From: JASLBX01 sp036373915
GTDB taxonomy: Bacteria > Actinomycetota > Actinomycetes > Jiangellales > Jiangellaceae
DNA: 64,000 nt
Direction of reading: 5' to 3'
Assembly (NCBI GenBank): GCA_036373915.1
Contig: DASUUU010000113.1
Location: 1-64,000, forward strand
Under the pieces are notes generated by a model, which did not search any database, was not told the origin of the DNA, and saw nothing but the letters and a program-made list of their open reading frames with translations. Of this stretch, positions 1 to 7,868 are shown in pieces. The stretch's first letter is position 1. Each line of letters begins with the position of its first letter. The position numbers and the translations under genes were made by a program.

Positions 1-1
1 C

Positions 2-79
2 GCCTTTCTCGCTCACTCGGCCGACAACCCGCAACTCTCCCGGATCGGTCACCGCACGATCGGCGCGGCACTCGCCTAG
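2..79 (+). CDS. C-terminal end of an upstream gene (partial)
   Basis: An open frame enters from the left edge and stops at the TAG at 77-79. It gives 25 residues ending in RTIGAALA. Codon use has G or C in most third positions, as in neighbouring genes. The stop overlaps the stop of the convergent hydrolase-LuxR gene by a few bases. Too little is present to assign a family, and the frame could be chance because it is short. Confidence 0.45.
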   Translation, partial: AFLAHSADNPQLSRIGHRTIGAALA

Positions 80-1170
80 GTCGGCGTTCCCTCGTCCAGC
101 AGGGCGAGCTCGACGCGCGAGCGCACCCCGAGCTTGCCGAACGCGCGGGACAGATTGTTCTCGACGGTGCGTACCGACAGCCCCAGCGATTCCGCGATCG
201 TGGCGTTGGGCAATCCGCGCTGGGCGAGCCGGACGCAACGCCGCTCGCCCGGGGTCAGGGTGTCGTACGGGTTCCACAGCGATCGCGACCTTCGCGAAGC
301 GGCTTCGGCGGTCGCCAGGCCGCGCTCTGCCAAGAACTCGTGGATGGCGTCGATGTAGTCGTCGCAGCCCGGCGACAACCAGACGAAGTGATCGACACCG
401 GGGAACTCGCGGTACCTCGCGCCGGCGATGCGGTCGGCCAGGTAGCGACCGGCGGCCACCGGGACGATGCGGTCGTCGATCTGGTGCACGATGAGCGTCG
501 GGACCGCTATCGACGGCAGAAGTTCCGTCGCGTCCAGTGTCAGAGCGCTCTTTATCCAGCGGTGGATCAACGCCGGGCTCGCCGCGGCCCGTTCGTAGCG
601 CGGCATCCAGACCCGCATTGCGGGATCTGCCAGCAAGCTCGGCGCGATGTGGGTCAACGTCATGGTGTCCTGACGTCCCCACTTCACGGAGAACTCGTCC
701 CAGAATCGCCTGATCTCGTCAAGCGGCGGCACCGGCCCGTACGCCGACACGCCTACCAGGTCGGACGTGCCCGGTACCGCGGAGACCAGGACGAGCGCGG
801 CAACCCGTTCCGGGTGCCACGCGGCCGTGGCCATGGCCGTGGTCCCGCCTTCGGAGAAGCCCATGACGGTTGCCCGATCGACACCAGCCGAGTCGAGGAC
901 CGCGATCAACTGCTCGACCCGGCCGGCGAGATCCGCCGGCTCGTCGACCGGGTCGGACAGCCCGGTGCCGAGCTTGTCGTACTGGATGTACCGCACCCGG
1001 CTGGCGAACCGCAGGACCGGCCGCCAGAACGCGGCCTTCTCCCACATCATCTCGAGGTGCTGAACCAGCGGCGGGGTGCAGATCAGCGGCGCCGCGTCCG
1101 GCCGGCCACATTCCTGCCAGGCAACCGCTCCGGCGCGAGTGCGCGCGTACTGGATGGACGGTGCCTCCAC
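76..1170 (-). CDS. Alpha/beta hydrolase fused to a C-terminal LuxR-type HTH
   Basis: A 364-residue protein with two domains. Residues about 20-285 are an alpha/beta hydrolase: the nucleophile elbow GFSEGG places Ser106, IDDRIVP gives Asp232/233 and GVDHF gives His261, so the catalytic triad looks intact. Residues about 303-358 are a LuxR/GerE DNA-binding domain (LTPGERRCVRLAQRG, then TVENNLSRAFGKLGV). There is no receiver domain or signal peptide, so this is a cytoplasmic transcription factor whose sensor is probably the hydrolase fold. Such hydrolases are also found fused to adenylate cyclases in actinobacteria. The ligand or substrate is unknown. Inference: it binds or cleaves a small ester or lactone and regulates transcription in response. 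It is transcribed alone, divergent from the YciI-like gene. Confidence 0.85.
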   Translation of the reverse strand: MEAPSIQYARTRAGAVAWQECGRPDAAPLICTPPLVQHLEMMWEKAAFWRPVLRFASRVRYIQYDKLGTGLSDPVDEPADLAGRVEQLIAVLDSAGVDRATVMGFSEGGTTAMATAAWHPERVAALVLVSAVPGTSDLVGVSAYGPVPPLDEIRRFWDEFSVKWGRQDTMTLTHIAPSLLADPAMRVWMPRYERAAASPALIHRWIKSALTLDATELLPSIAVPTLIVHQIDDRIVPVAAGRYLADRIAGARYREFPGVDHFVWLSPGCDDYIDAIHEFLAERGLATAEAASRRSRSLWNPYDTLTPGERRCVRLAQRGLPNATIAESLGLSVRTVENNLSRAFGKLGVRSRVELALLDEGTPT

Positions 1171-1494
1171 CTGCCCATTCTGTCGCGATCAGTGCGTGAC
1201 CGCACTGCCCCCAAGAGGAGTCGGCGTCGTGCGCGGGCGGCAGGCCGCCCAGACATCCCCCCGATGACGACGGCCTTCTCCCTCGTCACGACCCCTCCAG
1301 CATGCTTTGTCACAGATGCCTCGGTCGGCAGGTACGCAAGAGAGCATCCGGCGAGGTGGACCAGGCAGGCATGAGCGGAACCGCTCAGCTCGACTCCCGT
1401 CGGCCGGCACCGCCTCTTCCCTAGACTTCCTCCCAGTGATCCAAACCGGCGGGCCGCCGCCGGATCGACTAGACGATGCGAGGTGTGTGCAAGC
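1171..1494. other. Intergenic stretch, no gene recognised
   Basis: About 320 bases lie between the divergent hydrolase-LuxR gene and the YciI-like gene. Reading frames across it have poor codon bias and no homology I recognise. It probably holds the two promoters, but I see no convincing operator, hairpin or small gene. Confidence 0.5.
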
Positions 1495-1755
1495 GTGTGG
1501 ATCGTCGAACTCAAGCTGGAGCCAACGGACGAACGCCTGGCGGCGCGACCCGCCCACCGGGAAAGGCTCGCCCAGTTGCACGCCGACGGCGTCGTACGCA
1601 TGGCCGGGCCGTTCGCTGACGACTCCGGTGCAGTCATCATCGTGGACGCCGACGACCGTGCCGTGGTTGACCGTCTTCTAGCAGACGACCCGTACTACGC
1701 GATCGACGGCGTCACCGTCACCGATATCCGGGAATGGCGGCCGTTCATCACCTGA
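1495..1755 (+). CDS. YciI family protein
   Basis: A protein of about 86 residues matching the YciI/YCII-related fold (dimeric alpha+beta, ferredoxin-like). The family pattern is visible: WIVELKL at the start, then RPAHRERLAQLHADG with the conserved histidine, then VRMAGPFADDSGAVIIV and DPYYAIDGV. I chose the GTG at 1495 because it gives the usual family start (M-W-I-V-E-L) and has GCGAGG about 11 bases upstream. A GTG at 1483 is possible but has no ribosome site. The function of most YciI proteins is unknown; some act as dehalogenase-like or muconolactone-type enzymes. It is convergent with the multicopper oxidase. Confidence 0.75.
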   Translation: MWIVELKLEPTDERLAARPAHRERLAQLHADGVVRMAGPFADDSGAVIIVDADDRAVVDRLLADDPYYAIDGVTVTDIREWRPFIT

Positions 1756-1833
1756 CCAAGCCGGGTGCGCGGGTCCAGCCAGGGCGGGCCCTCAAGGTGT
1801 CGCCCTGGAGGCCGCCAGACCTTCAGCGCGCTG

Positions 1834-3927
1834 TTACATCGGCTGACCGGGTTGCTCGGGGCCGATGCGGTACGGCCGCATCATCTCGTTGTCCTCATGC
1901 TCGACGATGTGGCAATGCCAGACATACTGACCGGGGACGTTGAACTGCGCCTTGACCCGTGTCACCTGCCCCGGCAAGGCCGTGACGGTGTCCTTCACCC
2001 CCGTCTCCCAGGGCTCGGGTGGCTTGATCACGCCGTCGAGCTGCACCGGCTGGACCACCTCGTCGTCGTCGTCGAGCACCAGGCCTTCACGGTTGATCAC
2101 CTCGAAGGCCACCTCGTGGACGTGCATGGGGTGCGCGTCACCTGTCGTGTTGTAGAACTCCCACACTTCGGTGTCGCCGACCTCCGGGTTCTCGGTGACT
2201 TCGTCCATCCAGAGCCGCTCCACCGCCACCCCGTTGTCCACAACCCCAAGGAGAGCCTCGACCGGTCCCTCGAGTTCCTCCCCGTCTGCGTCGAGCCCTT
2301 CGCCCATCTTCTCGATCAGCGCGAGCGGTCGGACGCGGTCCTCGGCCGGCAGCGGCGCCAGCGCGGGCAGTTGCAGGAACTCCGGAGGAGTCGTCCGGTC
2401 CGGCGACCTTGTCGGCACCACACGGAACTGCATGACCTGCCCGGTGGAGTCTGGATCCGACGGGTCGAAATCCACACCCGGGATGCCGCCACCGAAAGGT
2501 TCGTCAGGCCCGACGTTGCCGAGCACGTGGTCACCGACCGGCACGTTGGTGAAGTCCACGATCAGGTCTGCGCGCTCTGCCAGGCCGATGAGCAGTTGGT
2601 TGTTGTTCGTCGTGGTCAGGTTCACGGGCTGGGCCAGGAAGCCGCCCTCGTTACCGATCGCCCAGACGTCGACGCCCGGGATCCGACTGAAGTCCATGAT
2701 CAGGAAGCGAGACTGGCAACCGTTCAGCACCCGGAGCCGGTAGCGCCGCTGCTCGACGGTCTGGAACGGCCAGGTGTTGCCGTTGACGATGATCATGTTT
2801 CCGAAGAACTCGGGATTCCAGATCGGTGAGAACTCACCGTCTGGGATGAACTCGCCGACGATCTCGTCGAAGAAATCACGCGTGTCGGGGTAGAAGAGCG
2901 ACCCGTCCTCGTTGAACGACCGGTCCTGGATCGCGAGCGGAATCTCGTAGTAGTCAATGCCTGCGGGGTCGCCGATGGCGGGTGCCGGGCCTGGCAGCGT
3001 GGCCGGCCGGCCCGTTCGACTGTCCAGGACCTCGTCGCTGGGCCCGCCCCGGATGATGTAGAAGCCCGCCGGGCCCGCGTAAACGTTCAGCCGTGTCATG
3101 CCCAGCGCGTGGTCGTGGTACCAGTTGGCCGAAGCGCGGTCCGGGTTCGGGTACTGGAAGGTCGCGAAGCCAGGCCCCCACGTCTCCCCGAAACCGGCCA
3201 GGGCCTTGCCGGCGAAGTACTCGTACCAGGTGCCTTCTGTTGCGTAGCCCCCTGGGATGTTCGTTGCGGCGGGCAGGTACCAGGCCTCGGTATAGCCGTC
3301 ACTCTCGTCGCCGACCCCGACAGCCCCGTGCAGGTGCGTCACGATCGGGACCGGGCCCGTGTACGCCTCCGGCGTCGATGCGAACTCCGGTCGCATGTCG
3401 CGACCCGCCGTGCCACCGGGTGGATTCGCCCAATGCAGCGTGGGGTCGACCGGGAGAAGATGCGGAAGGTAGTTGCCGTCTGCATCGGTCAACTCGTTGA
3501 TCCACTTGATCCGCACCGGGCGGTTGTACTTGGCCTCGATGGTCAGCGACGGCGCATTGAAGATCACTGGACCGCCCCGCACTGTCCCCGGATTCGGCCC
3601 GTAACCCCAGACGGTGGTGGCCGGGAGCCCGGGCGGCAGGATCTGCTGCTCGAACTGCCGCATCGCTATCTCGTAATAGTCGATGTTCTTTCCACCCCTG
3701 ACCGTCACCTTGCCCGCACGCGGCATCGCCGGCGGGATGAGCAGCGGAGTCGCGTACTTTGTCACCGCCTCCGGATCGAGGGTTCCGCCGGGGATCTGGG
3801 CAACCGCCTGCACCTCACCCCATGGCAGCCTGACGAACAGAGCAAAGCCGACCCCCGCTCCACCCACCGCCTTGACGAACGTTCGCCGGCTCAACGGCCT
3901 GCCTGATACACCGCGACGATCTGCCAC
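1834..3927 (-). CDS. Tat-exported multicopper oxidase (CotA/bilirubin oxidase-like)
   Basis: A 697-residue multicopper oxidase that couples oxidation of a phenolic, bilirubin-like or metal substrate to four-electron reduction of oxygen. The N-terminus carries a twin-arginine signal (SRRTFVKAVGG, residues 13-23), so it is exported folded. All four copper motifs are present: HLHG at 198-201, WYHDHALG at 269-276, HPMHVHE at 599-605, and HCHIVEHEDNEMM at 671-683. The last supplies the type 1 copper ligand Cys672 and axial Met682. The length is above the 500-550 usual for CotA, because of long loops, and fits the actinobacterial spore-coat-like or phenoxazinone-synthase-like branch. It is monocistronic; the natural substrate cannot be read from sequence. 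Confidence 0.93.
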   Translation of the reverse strand: MADRRGVSGRPLSRRTFVKAVGGAGVGFALFVRLPWGEVQAVAQIPGGTLDPEAVTKYATPLLIPPAMPRAGKVTVRGGKNIDYYEIAMRQFEQQILPPGLPATTVWGYGPNPGTVRGGPVIFNAPSLTIEAKYNRPVRIKWINELTDADGNYLPHLLPVDPTLHWANPPGGTAGRDMRPEFASTPEAYTGPVPIVTHLHGAVGVGDESDGYTEAWYLPAATNIPGGYATEGTWYEYFAGKALAGFGETWGPGFATFQYPNPDRASANWYHDHALGMTRLNVYAGPAGFYIIRGGPSDEVLDSRTGRPATLPGPAPAIGDPAGIDYYEIPLAIQDRSFNEDGSLFYPDTRDFFDEIVGEFIPDGEFSPIWNPEFFGNMIIVNGNTWPFQTVEQRRYRLRVLNGCQSRFLIMDFSRIPGVDVWAIGNEGGFLAQPVNLTTTNNNQLLIGLAERADLIVDFTNVPVGDHVLGNVGPDEPFGGGIPGVDFDPSDPDSTGQVMQFRVVPTRSPDRTTPPEFLQLPALAPLPAEDRVRPLALIEKMGEGLDADGEELEGPVEALLGVVDNGVAVERLWMDEVTENPEVGDTEVWEFYNTTGDAHPMHVHEVAFEVINREGLVLDDDDEVVQPVQLDGVIKPPEPWETGVKDTVTALPGQVTRVKAQFNVPGQYVWHCHIVEHEDNEMMRPYRIGPEQPGQPM

Positions 3928-4165
3928 CGCAATTCACCCCCAGATAGTGACGGGACACCCAAGCCGCACCCGTTTGCCCCGCTGAACAGTTAGGCAGAGC
4001 CTGCACCCCGCCACCCGGTGATGTCTAGGGCCGATACGGCCCCGGTGCGTAGGCCCTTCGGCCCAACCGGCCAGGCATGGGAGCAGGCAGCCGGCGCCAG
4101 CCCCTCGGTCACCCGCCTGTCGGGTGCTCCCGGTGAACGTCGCGTGCCGCGCGTACGCTACTCGG

Positions 4166-5254
4166 ATGGACCAGGAAGATCGGATGGCGCTGTTCCTCGA
4201 CTACGAGAACCTGGCGTTGGGAGCACGAGATCACCTCGGCGGCATGACGTTCGATTTCCGCCCGATCGCCGTCGCCTTGGCCGAACGTGGCCGGGTTGTA
4301 GCGCGCAGGGCGTACGCCGACTGGTCCTACTTCGACGAGGACCGGCGGATGCTTACACGCTCTCACGTCGAACTCATCGAAATACCGCAGCGGATGGGCG
4401 TCGTTCGAAAGAACGCAGCCGACATCAAGATGGCTGTCGATGCGCTCGAGATGGCGTTCGAGCGCGACTACATCTCGACCTTCGTGATCTGCACGGGCGA
4501 CAGTGACTTCACCCCGCTGGTGCACAAGCTTCGCGAGCTCAACAAGCGAGTTATCGGCGTGGGAGTGGAGAACTCGACGTCCGCACTGCTGCCACCGGCC
4601 TGCGACGAGTTCTTGTATTACGACCGGCTGGAAGGGGTGGACGTGCCGCGGCAACGCACCGCGAGCCGGGCACCAATGTCCCGTCGGCGAACTGCCGAGG
4701 AGCAGACCGCGGAGCCGGACTCGGAGACACCTGCTTCTGACGCGGACGACTCGGCTCGTGACATCGACGAGTTGGCGATTCTCGTGGTGCAGACCGTGGC
4801 CGGGATGGAGAGCAGTTCGAGCGGCGCGATCACCGCATCCAGCCTGAAACGCGCCCTGCTGCGCAAGGATCCGACCTTCAGCGAGGCCAACTATGGCTTC
4901 CGGGCGTTCGGCGAACTGATCCGCCACCTCGCTGACCGGGAGGTCGTCGAGCTGTCGTCAGGCCCGGCCAAGGGAGACCCAGAGGTTTCGCTGCCCGAAC
5001 ACGGCAGCCGCGAGGATGCGTTCCGCTTGCTGCGCTCGGTGGTCGACGACCTGTCCCGCGACGGCCGTCCGGTCGCCCTTTCCGGCCTGAAGGATCGGGT
5101 GCGCAAGGTGCGTGCGGACTTCAGCGAGAAGAAGCTCGGCTACCGCAGCTTCCTGCAGTTCTGCAAGGCGGCGGACGCAAGTGGCGTGATCGACCTCGAG
5201 TGGAGCGACGCCGCCGACGACTACCTACTTGCGGCATCCGAACCGGTTCGGTGA
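4166..5254 (+). CDS. NYN-domain putative RNase with two C-terminal OST-HTH/LOTUS domains
   Basis: A 362-residue cytoplasmic protein. Residues about 6-155 form a LabA/DUF88-type NYN (PIN-like) nuclease domain. Acidic metal-binding residues are visible in LFLDYENL (Asp12), AADIKMAVDAL (Asp87) and CTGDSDFTPLV (Asp112, Asp114). A charged linker (about 160-198) leads to two OST-HTH/LOTUS repeats, at about 200-270 and 280-355. Each contains a similar block: F-S-E-x-N-Y-G-F-R-x-F in the first and F-S-E-K-K-L-G-Y-R-S-F in the second. LOTUS domains bind RNA, so this is probably a targeted ribonuclease. The ATG at 4166 is chosen because the family starts just before the D-Y-E-N strand; an in-frame upstream start at 4124 has no support. 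Confidence 0.88.
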   Translation: MDQEDRMALFLDYENLALGARDHLGGMTFDFRPIAVALAERGRVVARRAYADWSYFDEDRRMLTRSHVELIEIPQRMGVVRKNAADIKMAVDALEMAFERDYISTFVICTGDSDFTPLVHKLRELNKRVIGVGVENSTSALLPPACDEFLYYDRLEGVDVPRQRTASRAPMSRRRTAEEQTAEPDSETPASDADDSARDIDELAILVVQTVAGMESSSSGAITASSLKRALLRKDPTFSEANYGFRAFGELIRHLADREVVELSSGPAKGDPEVSLPEHGSREDAFRLLRSVVDDLSRDGRPVALSGLKDRVRKVRADFSEKKLGYRSFLQFCKAADASGVIDLEWSDAADDYLLAASEPVR

Positions 5255-5326
5255 AAGGCCTTTACCGCCGGGTAGCTGCGGTGGCATTATCAGCGAATCA
5301 TCGCTTCTGCAGAGGGGGGCTCCTTG

Positions 5327-5620
5327 ATGAAGCTGCTACGTACCGGCCTGGTGACGATCGCCGTTGCCGTGTCATCGATCGCGATGGCCGGCCCGGGATC
5401 CGCGGCCAGCGACAACTCGTGCTGGGGGCAGGCGAGTGCCGCATTCGCCCAATTGGGCCAGATGGGCGAGCATTCCAGTTCCTTCGAGACGCCACGGCTG
5501 GGCCTGCGGAACCTGGCACGTGACCTGTACGGCCTGGGGATACTGCCCGACGACTCGCTTCAGTCGCTGGGTGCCTTCGTCGCCGAGGCTGAGGACCTGA
5601 GCATCGAGGCCTGCCAGTAG
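5327..5620 (+). CDS. Small secreted protein of unknown function
   Basis: A 97-residue product with a Sec signal peptide (KLLRTGLVTIAVAVSSIAMA, cleavage probably after residues 27-28) and a mature part of about 70 residues. The mature part begins SDNSCWGQASAAFAQLG and contains GEHSSSFETPRLGLRNLARDLY. I recognise this S-x-C-W-G-Q / TPRxGLxNLAR pattern from uncharacterised actinobacterial exported proteins. Two cysteines (near the mature N-terminus and the penultimate residue) could form a disulfide. A purine-rich ribosome site GAGGGGGG precedes the ATG. It is not obviously in an operon: 72 bases follow the NYN gene and the next gene is convergent. Confidence 0.8.
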   Translation: MKLLRTGLVTIAVAVSSIAMAGPGSAASDNSCWGQASAAFAQLGQMGEHSSSFETPRLGLRNLARDLYGLGILPDDSLQSLGAFVAEAEDLSIEACQ

Positions 5621-5631
5621 CCGGCAGTCGC

Positions 5632-6711
5632 TTACACCGACCCGCTGGTCAGGTAGTCAAGGTAGGTCCGGTGCACGGCCGGGTCGACCTGCTGCGGGCT
5701 CTGGTAGTGGTCGTACGAGAAGCTCCAGTAGCGCGACACGTACGGCTGCACGGCGATCATGTCCTCGACCACCGCAGCGATATCCATCGGACCGAAATCT
5801 GAGGTGAACGTCTCGGTCGTCGCCCACAGTTCGGTGGCGGTGCCGGCGGTCTTGATGGCGGCCGCCGTCGCGGCGAACCACGGCACGAGTTGGTCAGCCG
5901 AGGCGTGCCCGGCGCCGATGCCGTCCTGTAGCGCGATCGCGTCGATGGGCGCTGCGGGCAGGATCGTTGCCCACATCTTCGCCCATTCGGCAGGTGTCAA
6001 CCCCCCATCGGGATTGAAGAACGGCGATATGACGATGGGCAGGTTCGGCGTGGCGCGCTTGGCGCGCCGACCGACCGCTGCATAGAACGACGCCAGCGCG
6101 TCCCACGCATCCGGCCCGCCGAAGTGCCAGTTGTCGACCTCGAACGGTAGGTACCAGCCCGCGAACGACCGCGCAGCACCGTACCTGGTCCAGATCTCGT
6201 CGATCAGCCGCTGCGCCAGTTCGGACTCAGCCGAGAGCCAGGTCCGGTCGTTCGCGTACGTCCGCCACCATTCGTCGTTGACCTGTAGCCCTACATACAC
6301 ATCGACACCGGCTCGTTCTGCGGCGGCGAGTGCGCGGGCCAACACGTCATCGCTCTCTGTGCGTCCGGCGGCCACAATGTCGGACTGATAGATCGCCGTG
6401 TTCGCGCCGGAGTCCACCGTCCACTGCAGGACGACCTCGAAAATGCAGGCTTCGCGGAGATGCTGGAGTTCAGCATCCCACTGCTCAGGCGTCCAGCCGT
6501 CCACCAGCCAGGGCTGAAGGAACGAACCGGTCAGCCGCGGTTCGGTCGAGCACGACATCGCGCTCGTATGCCCGCCGGGCGGAGCAGGAAACTCGCGCCA
6601 CACCTTCGCCGCCGACGAGGCCGGTGTGGCGAGCCCGGCGGCGACCGCGATGATCACGAGCAAGCCCACCGCGATCGAAGATCGAATGCTCGGCGGATGG
6701 AACGGCAACAA
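5632..6711 (-). CDS. DUF4434-type secreted glycosidase-like protein
   Basis: A 359-residue exported protein. Residues 1-34 form a signal peptide (IAVGLLVIIAVAAGLATPASSA). The rest reads as a TIM-barrel of the DUF4434 type, with SFLQPW near the first strand, VVLQWTVDSG, VYVGLQVNDEWW, FAGWYLPFEVDNWHF (with a Glu after the beta-4-like strand), IVISPFFNP, DAIALQDGIGAGH and LWATTETF. The Glu/Asp positions resemble retaining glycoside hydrolases, but the enzymatic activity is unproven. It starts at a TTG with a GGGGGTC stretch upstream. It is divergent from the sortase gene across a gap holding a perfect palindrome. Confidence 0.78.
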   Translation of the reverse strand: MLPFHPPSIRSSIAVGLLVIIAVAAGLATPASSAAKVWREFPAPPGGHTSAMSCSTEPRLTGSFLQPWLVDGWTPEQWDAELQHLREACIFEVVLQWTVDSGANTAIYQSDIVAAGRTESDDVLARALAAAERAGVDVYVGLQVNDEWWRTYANDRTWLSAESELAQRLIDEIWTRYGAARSFAGWYLPFEVDNWHFGGPDAWDALASFYAAVGRRAKRATPNLPIVISPFFNPDGGLTPAEWAKMWATILPAAPIDAIALQDGIGAGHASADQLVPWFAATAAAIKTAGTATELWATTETFTSDFGPMDIAAVVEDMIAVQPYVSRYWSFSYDHYQSPQQVDPAVHRTYLDYLTSGSV

Positions 6712-6777
6712 GACCCCCGACTGTCCCGGCCCTCTAATTCACGTCCAGCCTAAGCGGTCTTCGAAAGGGCAGCGACA

Positions 6778-6791
6778 TTCACAATTGTGAA
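6778..6791. promoter_or_regulatory. 14-bp perfect palindrome between divergent genes
   Basis: TTCACAA-TTGTGAA is a perfect inverted repeat with no spacer. It lies in the 172-bp region between the DUF4434 gene and the sortase gene, in a stretch clearly richer in A and T than the surroundings. It has the look of a repressor operator; no regulator is encoded next to it. Confidence 0.4.
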
Positions 6792-6883
6792 CCAGAAGAC
6801 CACCTAATGTTATCTCGTCCGTCAGGACCGAGTTCCTAGGTTCGGGTGTTTCGCGCCAAGGGCTCCGGGTACCGGAACTCCCC

Positions 6884-7561
6884 GTGCCTACCAAGAGTGT
6901 GACGACCCGCCTACGCCCGCCGGTGCTCGCCGCGGCGATGACCGCCGCGCTGGTGACTGCCGGGTGCAGTGGCCAGGCGGATAGCCCGCCGGACCTCGGC
7001 CGGCCAGTGCCGGTCGAATCGCCGACCAGCGACTCCCAGGCCGGCGCTGCTCCGAGTACCGATTCACTCGGCACCGGCACTCCGACGGCCGCGCCGGACT
7101 CGCACGACACTGCTGAAGACTCGGCACCGCTTGGTCCGCCGACCGCGATCGAATTCGCAGGCACGCGCTCGACCGTGGTCAGTGTCGGCGTCGACGAGGC
7201 TGCCGCCCTGGAAATCCCAGGCGATGTCAACACCGTGGGCTGGTGGCAGGACGGTGCAGAACCCGGCGCGTCCGAAGGCTTCGTCGTCATCACCGGCCAC
7301 GCCACCCGGCAGGGCGACGCGGCCGCCAACGAGTGGTGGAACGCCGAGCCCGGTGACCGAGTGGTACTCGAAGCCGAGCATGGAACGGCCACCTACCGCG
7401 TGGTCTCGCGGCAGACCTATTCCTACGAGGACGTCCCGCTGGCCCGCTGGTTCCCGGCAGGTGGGCCCAGCGGCCCCGCCGGACTTGCCCTGATCACGTG
7501 CGCCGATTACCGCGATGGCGAGTGGCGCTCGAACCTCGTCGTCGAAGCCGTCCCGGAGTAG
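6884..7561 (+). CDS. Class F sortase, probable lipoprotein
   Basis: A 225-residue protein. Residues 1-28 resemble a lipoprotein signal ending V-T-A-G-C with Cys28 as the lipid site. A Pro/Ser/Thr/Asp-rich linker follows (29-88). Residues about 89-225 are a class F (class E/F) sortase domain. The catalytic triad is present: His139 in ITGHATR, Cys206 in LITCADY and Arg215 in EWRSNLVV. Sortases cleave sorting signals and join proteins to peptidoglycan or to each other; class F enzymes are typical of actinobacteria. No canonical LPxTG substrate is seen nearby. The 53-residue peptide directly downstream has a sorting-signal-like shape but a degenerate motif. It starts with GTG. Confidence 0.88.
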   Translation: MPTKSVTTRLRPPVLAAAMTAALVTAGCSGQADSPPDLGRPVPVESPTSDSQAGAAPSTDSLGTGTPTAAPDSHDTAEDSAPLGPPTAIEFAGTRSTVVSVGVDEAAALEIPGDVNTVGWWQDGAEPGASEGFVVITGHATRQGDAAANEWWNAEPGDRVVLEAEHGTATYRVVSRQTYSYEDVPLARWFPAGGPSGPAGLALITCADYRDGEWRSNLVVEAVPE

Positions 7562-7619
7562 GGCACAACCGCCTTGCCCCCGGGGCTCCATGTAACCGAG
7601 TTGAGGAAGGAGGCTCGCC

Positions 7620-7781
7620 ATGTATGACCAGGCTGCCATCACAGCTGTGCCGGCCGGTGCAGCATCTGCTGCGCTGGTCGCAACTAGTCAGGTTGCGATG
7701 GGTGTCGGTGTGCTGCTGGTCGCACTGATCATGCTCGCCGTGATTGCGGCGATGCGCGCGCATCGCCTCGACACGCACTGA
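7620..7781 (+). CDS. 53-residue single-pass membrane peptide
   Basis: ATG at 7620, stop TGA at 7779-7781, with a near-ideal ribosome site AAGGAGG at 7606-7612 seven bases upstream. The peptide has a short polar N-terminus (MYDQAAITAVPAG), an L-V-A-T-S element, then one strongly hydrophobic helix (about residues 26-44) and a basic tail with Arg and His. The order small motif, hydrophobic helix, basic tail resembles a sortase sorting signal, but L-V-A-T-S is not a canonical LPxTG. It lies 58 bases after the sortase and 87 before the glycosyltransferase, from which a hairpin separates it. Inference: accessory membrane peptide of the polysaccharide locus. Confidence 0.75.
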   Translation: MYDQAAITAVPAGAASAALVATSQVAMGVGVLLVALIMLAVIAAMRAHRLDTH

Positions 7782-7809
7782 GCAACCGACAGACACGAAT
7801 GAATGCAGT

Positions 7810-7849
7810 TCGGGGGCCGTGCCCTGCCTCGGTCGGGTACGGCCCCCGA
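7810..7849 (+). terminator. Strong hairpin between the peptide and glycosyltransferase genes
   Basis: Eleven perfect base pairs (TCGGGGGCCGT with ACGGCCCCCGA) close an 18-base loop. There is no T-run after the stem. It lies 19 bases upstream of the glycosyltransferase ATG, so it could be an attenuator, a partial terminator or an RNA-processing/stability element that makes the peptide more abundant than the enzymes. Confidence 0.55.
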
Positions 7850-7868
7850 CCCCTAGGAAAGGTCACTC

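Noticed and set aside
340..1374. Long plus-strand reading frame of 344 codons opposite the hydrolase-LuxR gene
   Set aside because: It has an Arg-rich, unstructured composition and mirrors the high-GC third-codon bias of the real minus-strand gene, which has clear hydrolase and LuxR motifs.
7620..7781. LPxTG protein anchored by the upstream sortase
   Set aside because: The shape fits, but the motif is L-V-A-T-S and there is no domain outside the membrane large enough to display. I kept it only as a hypothesis.
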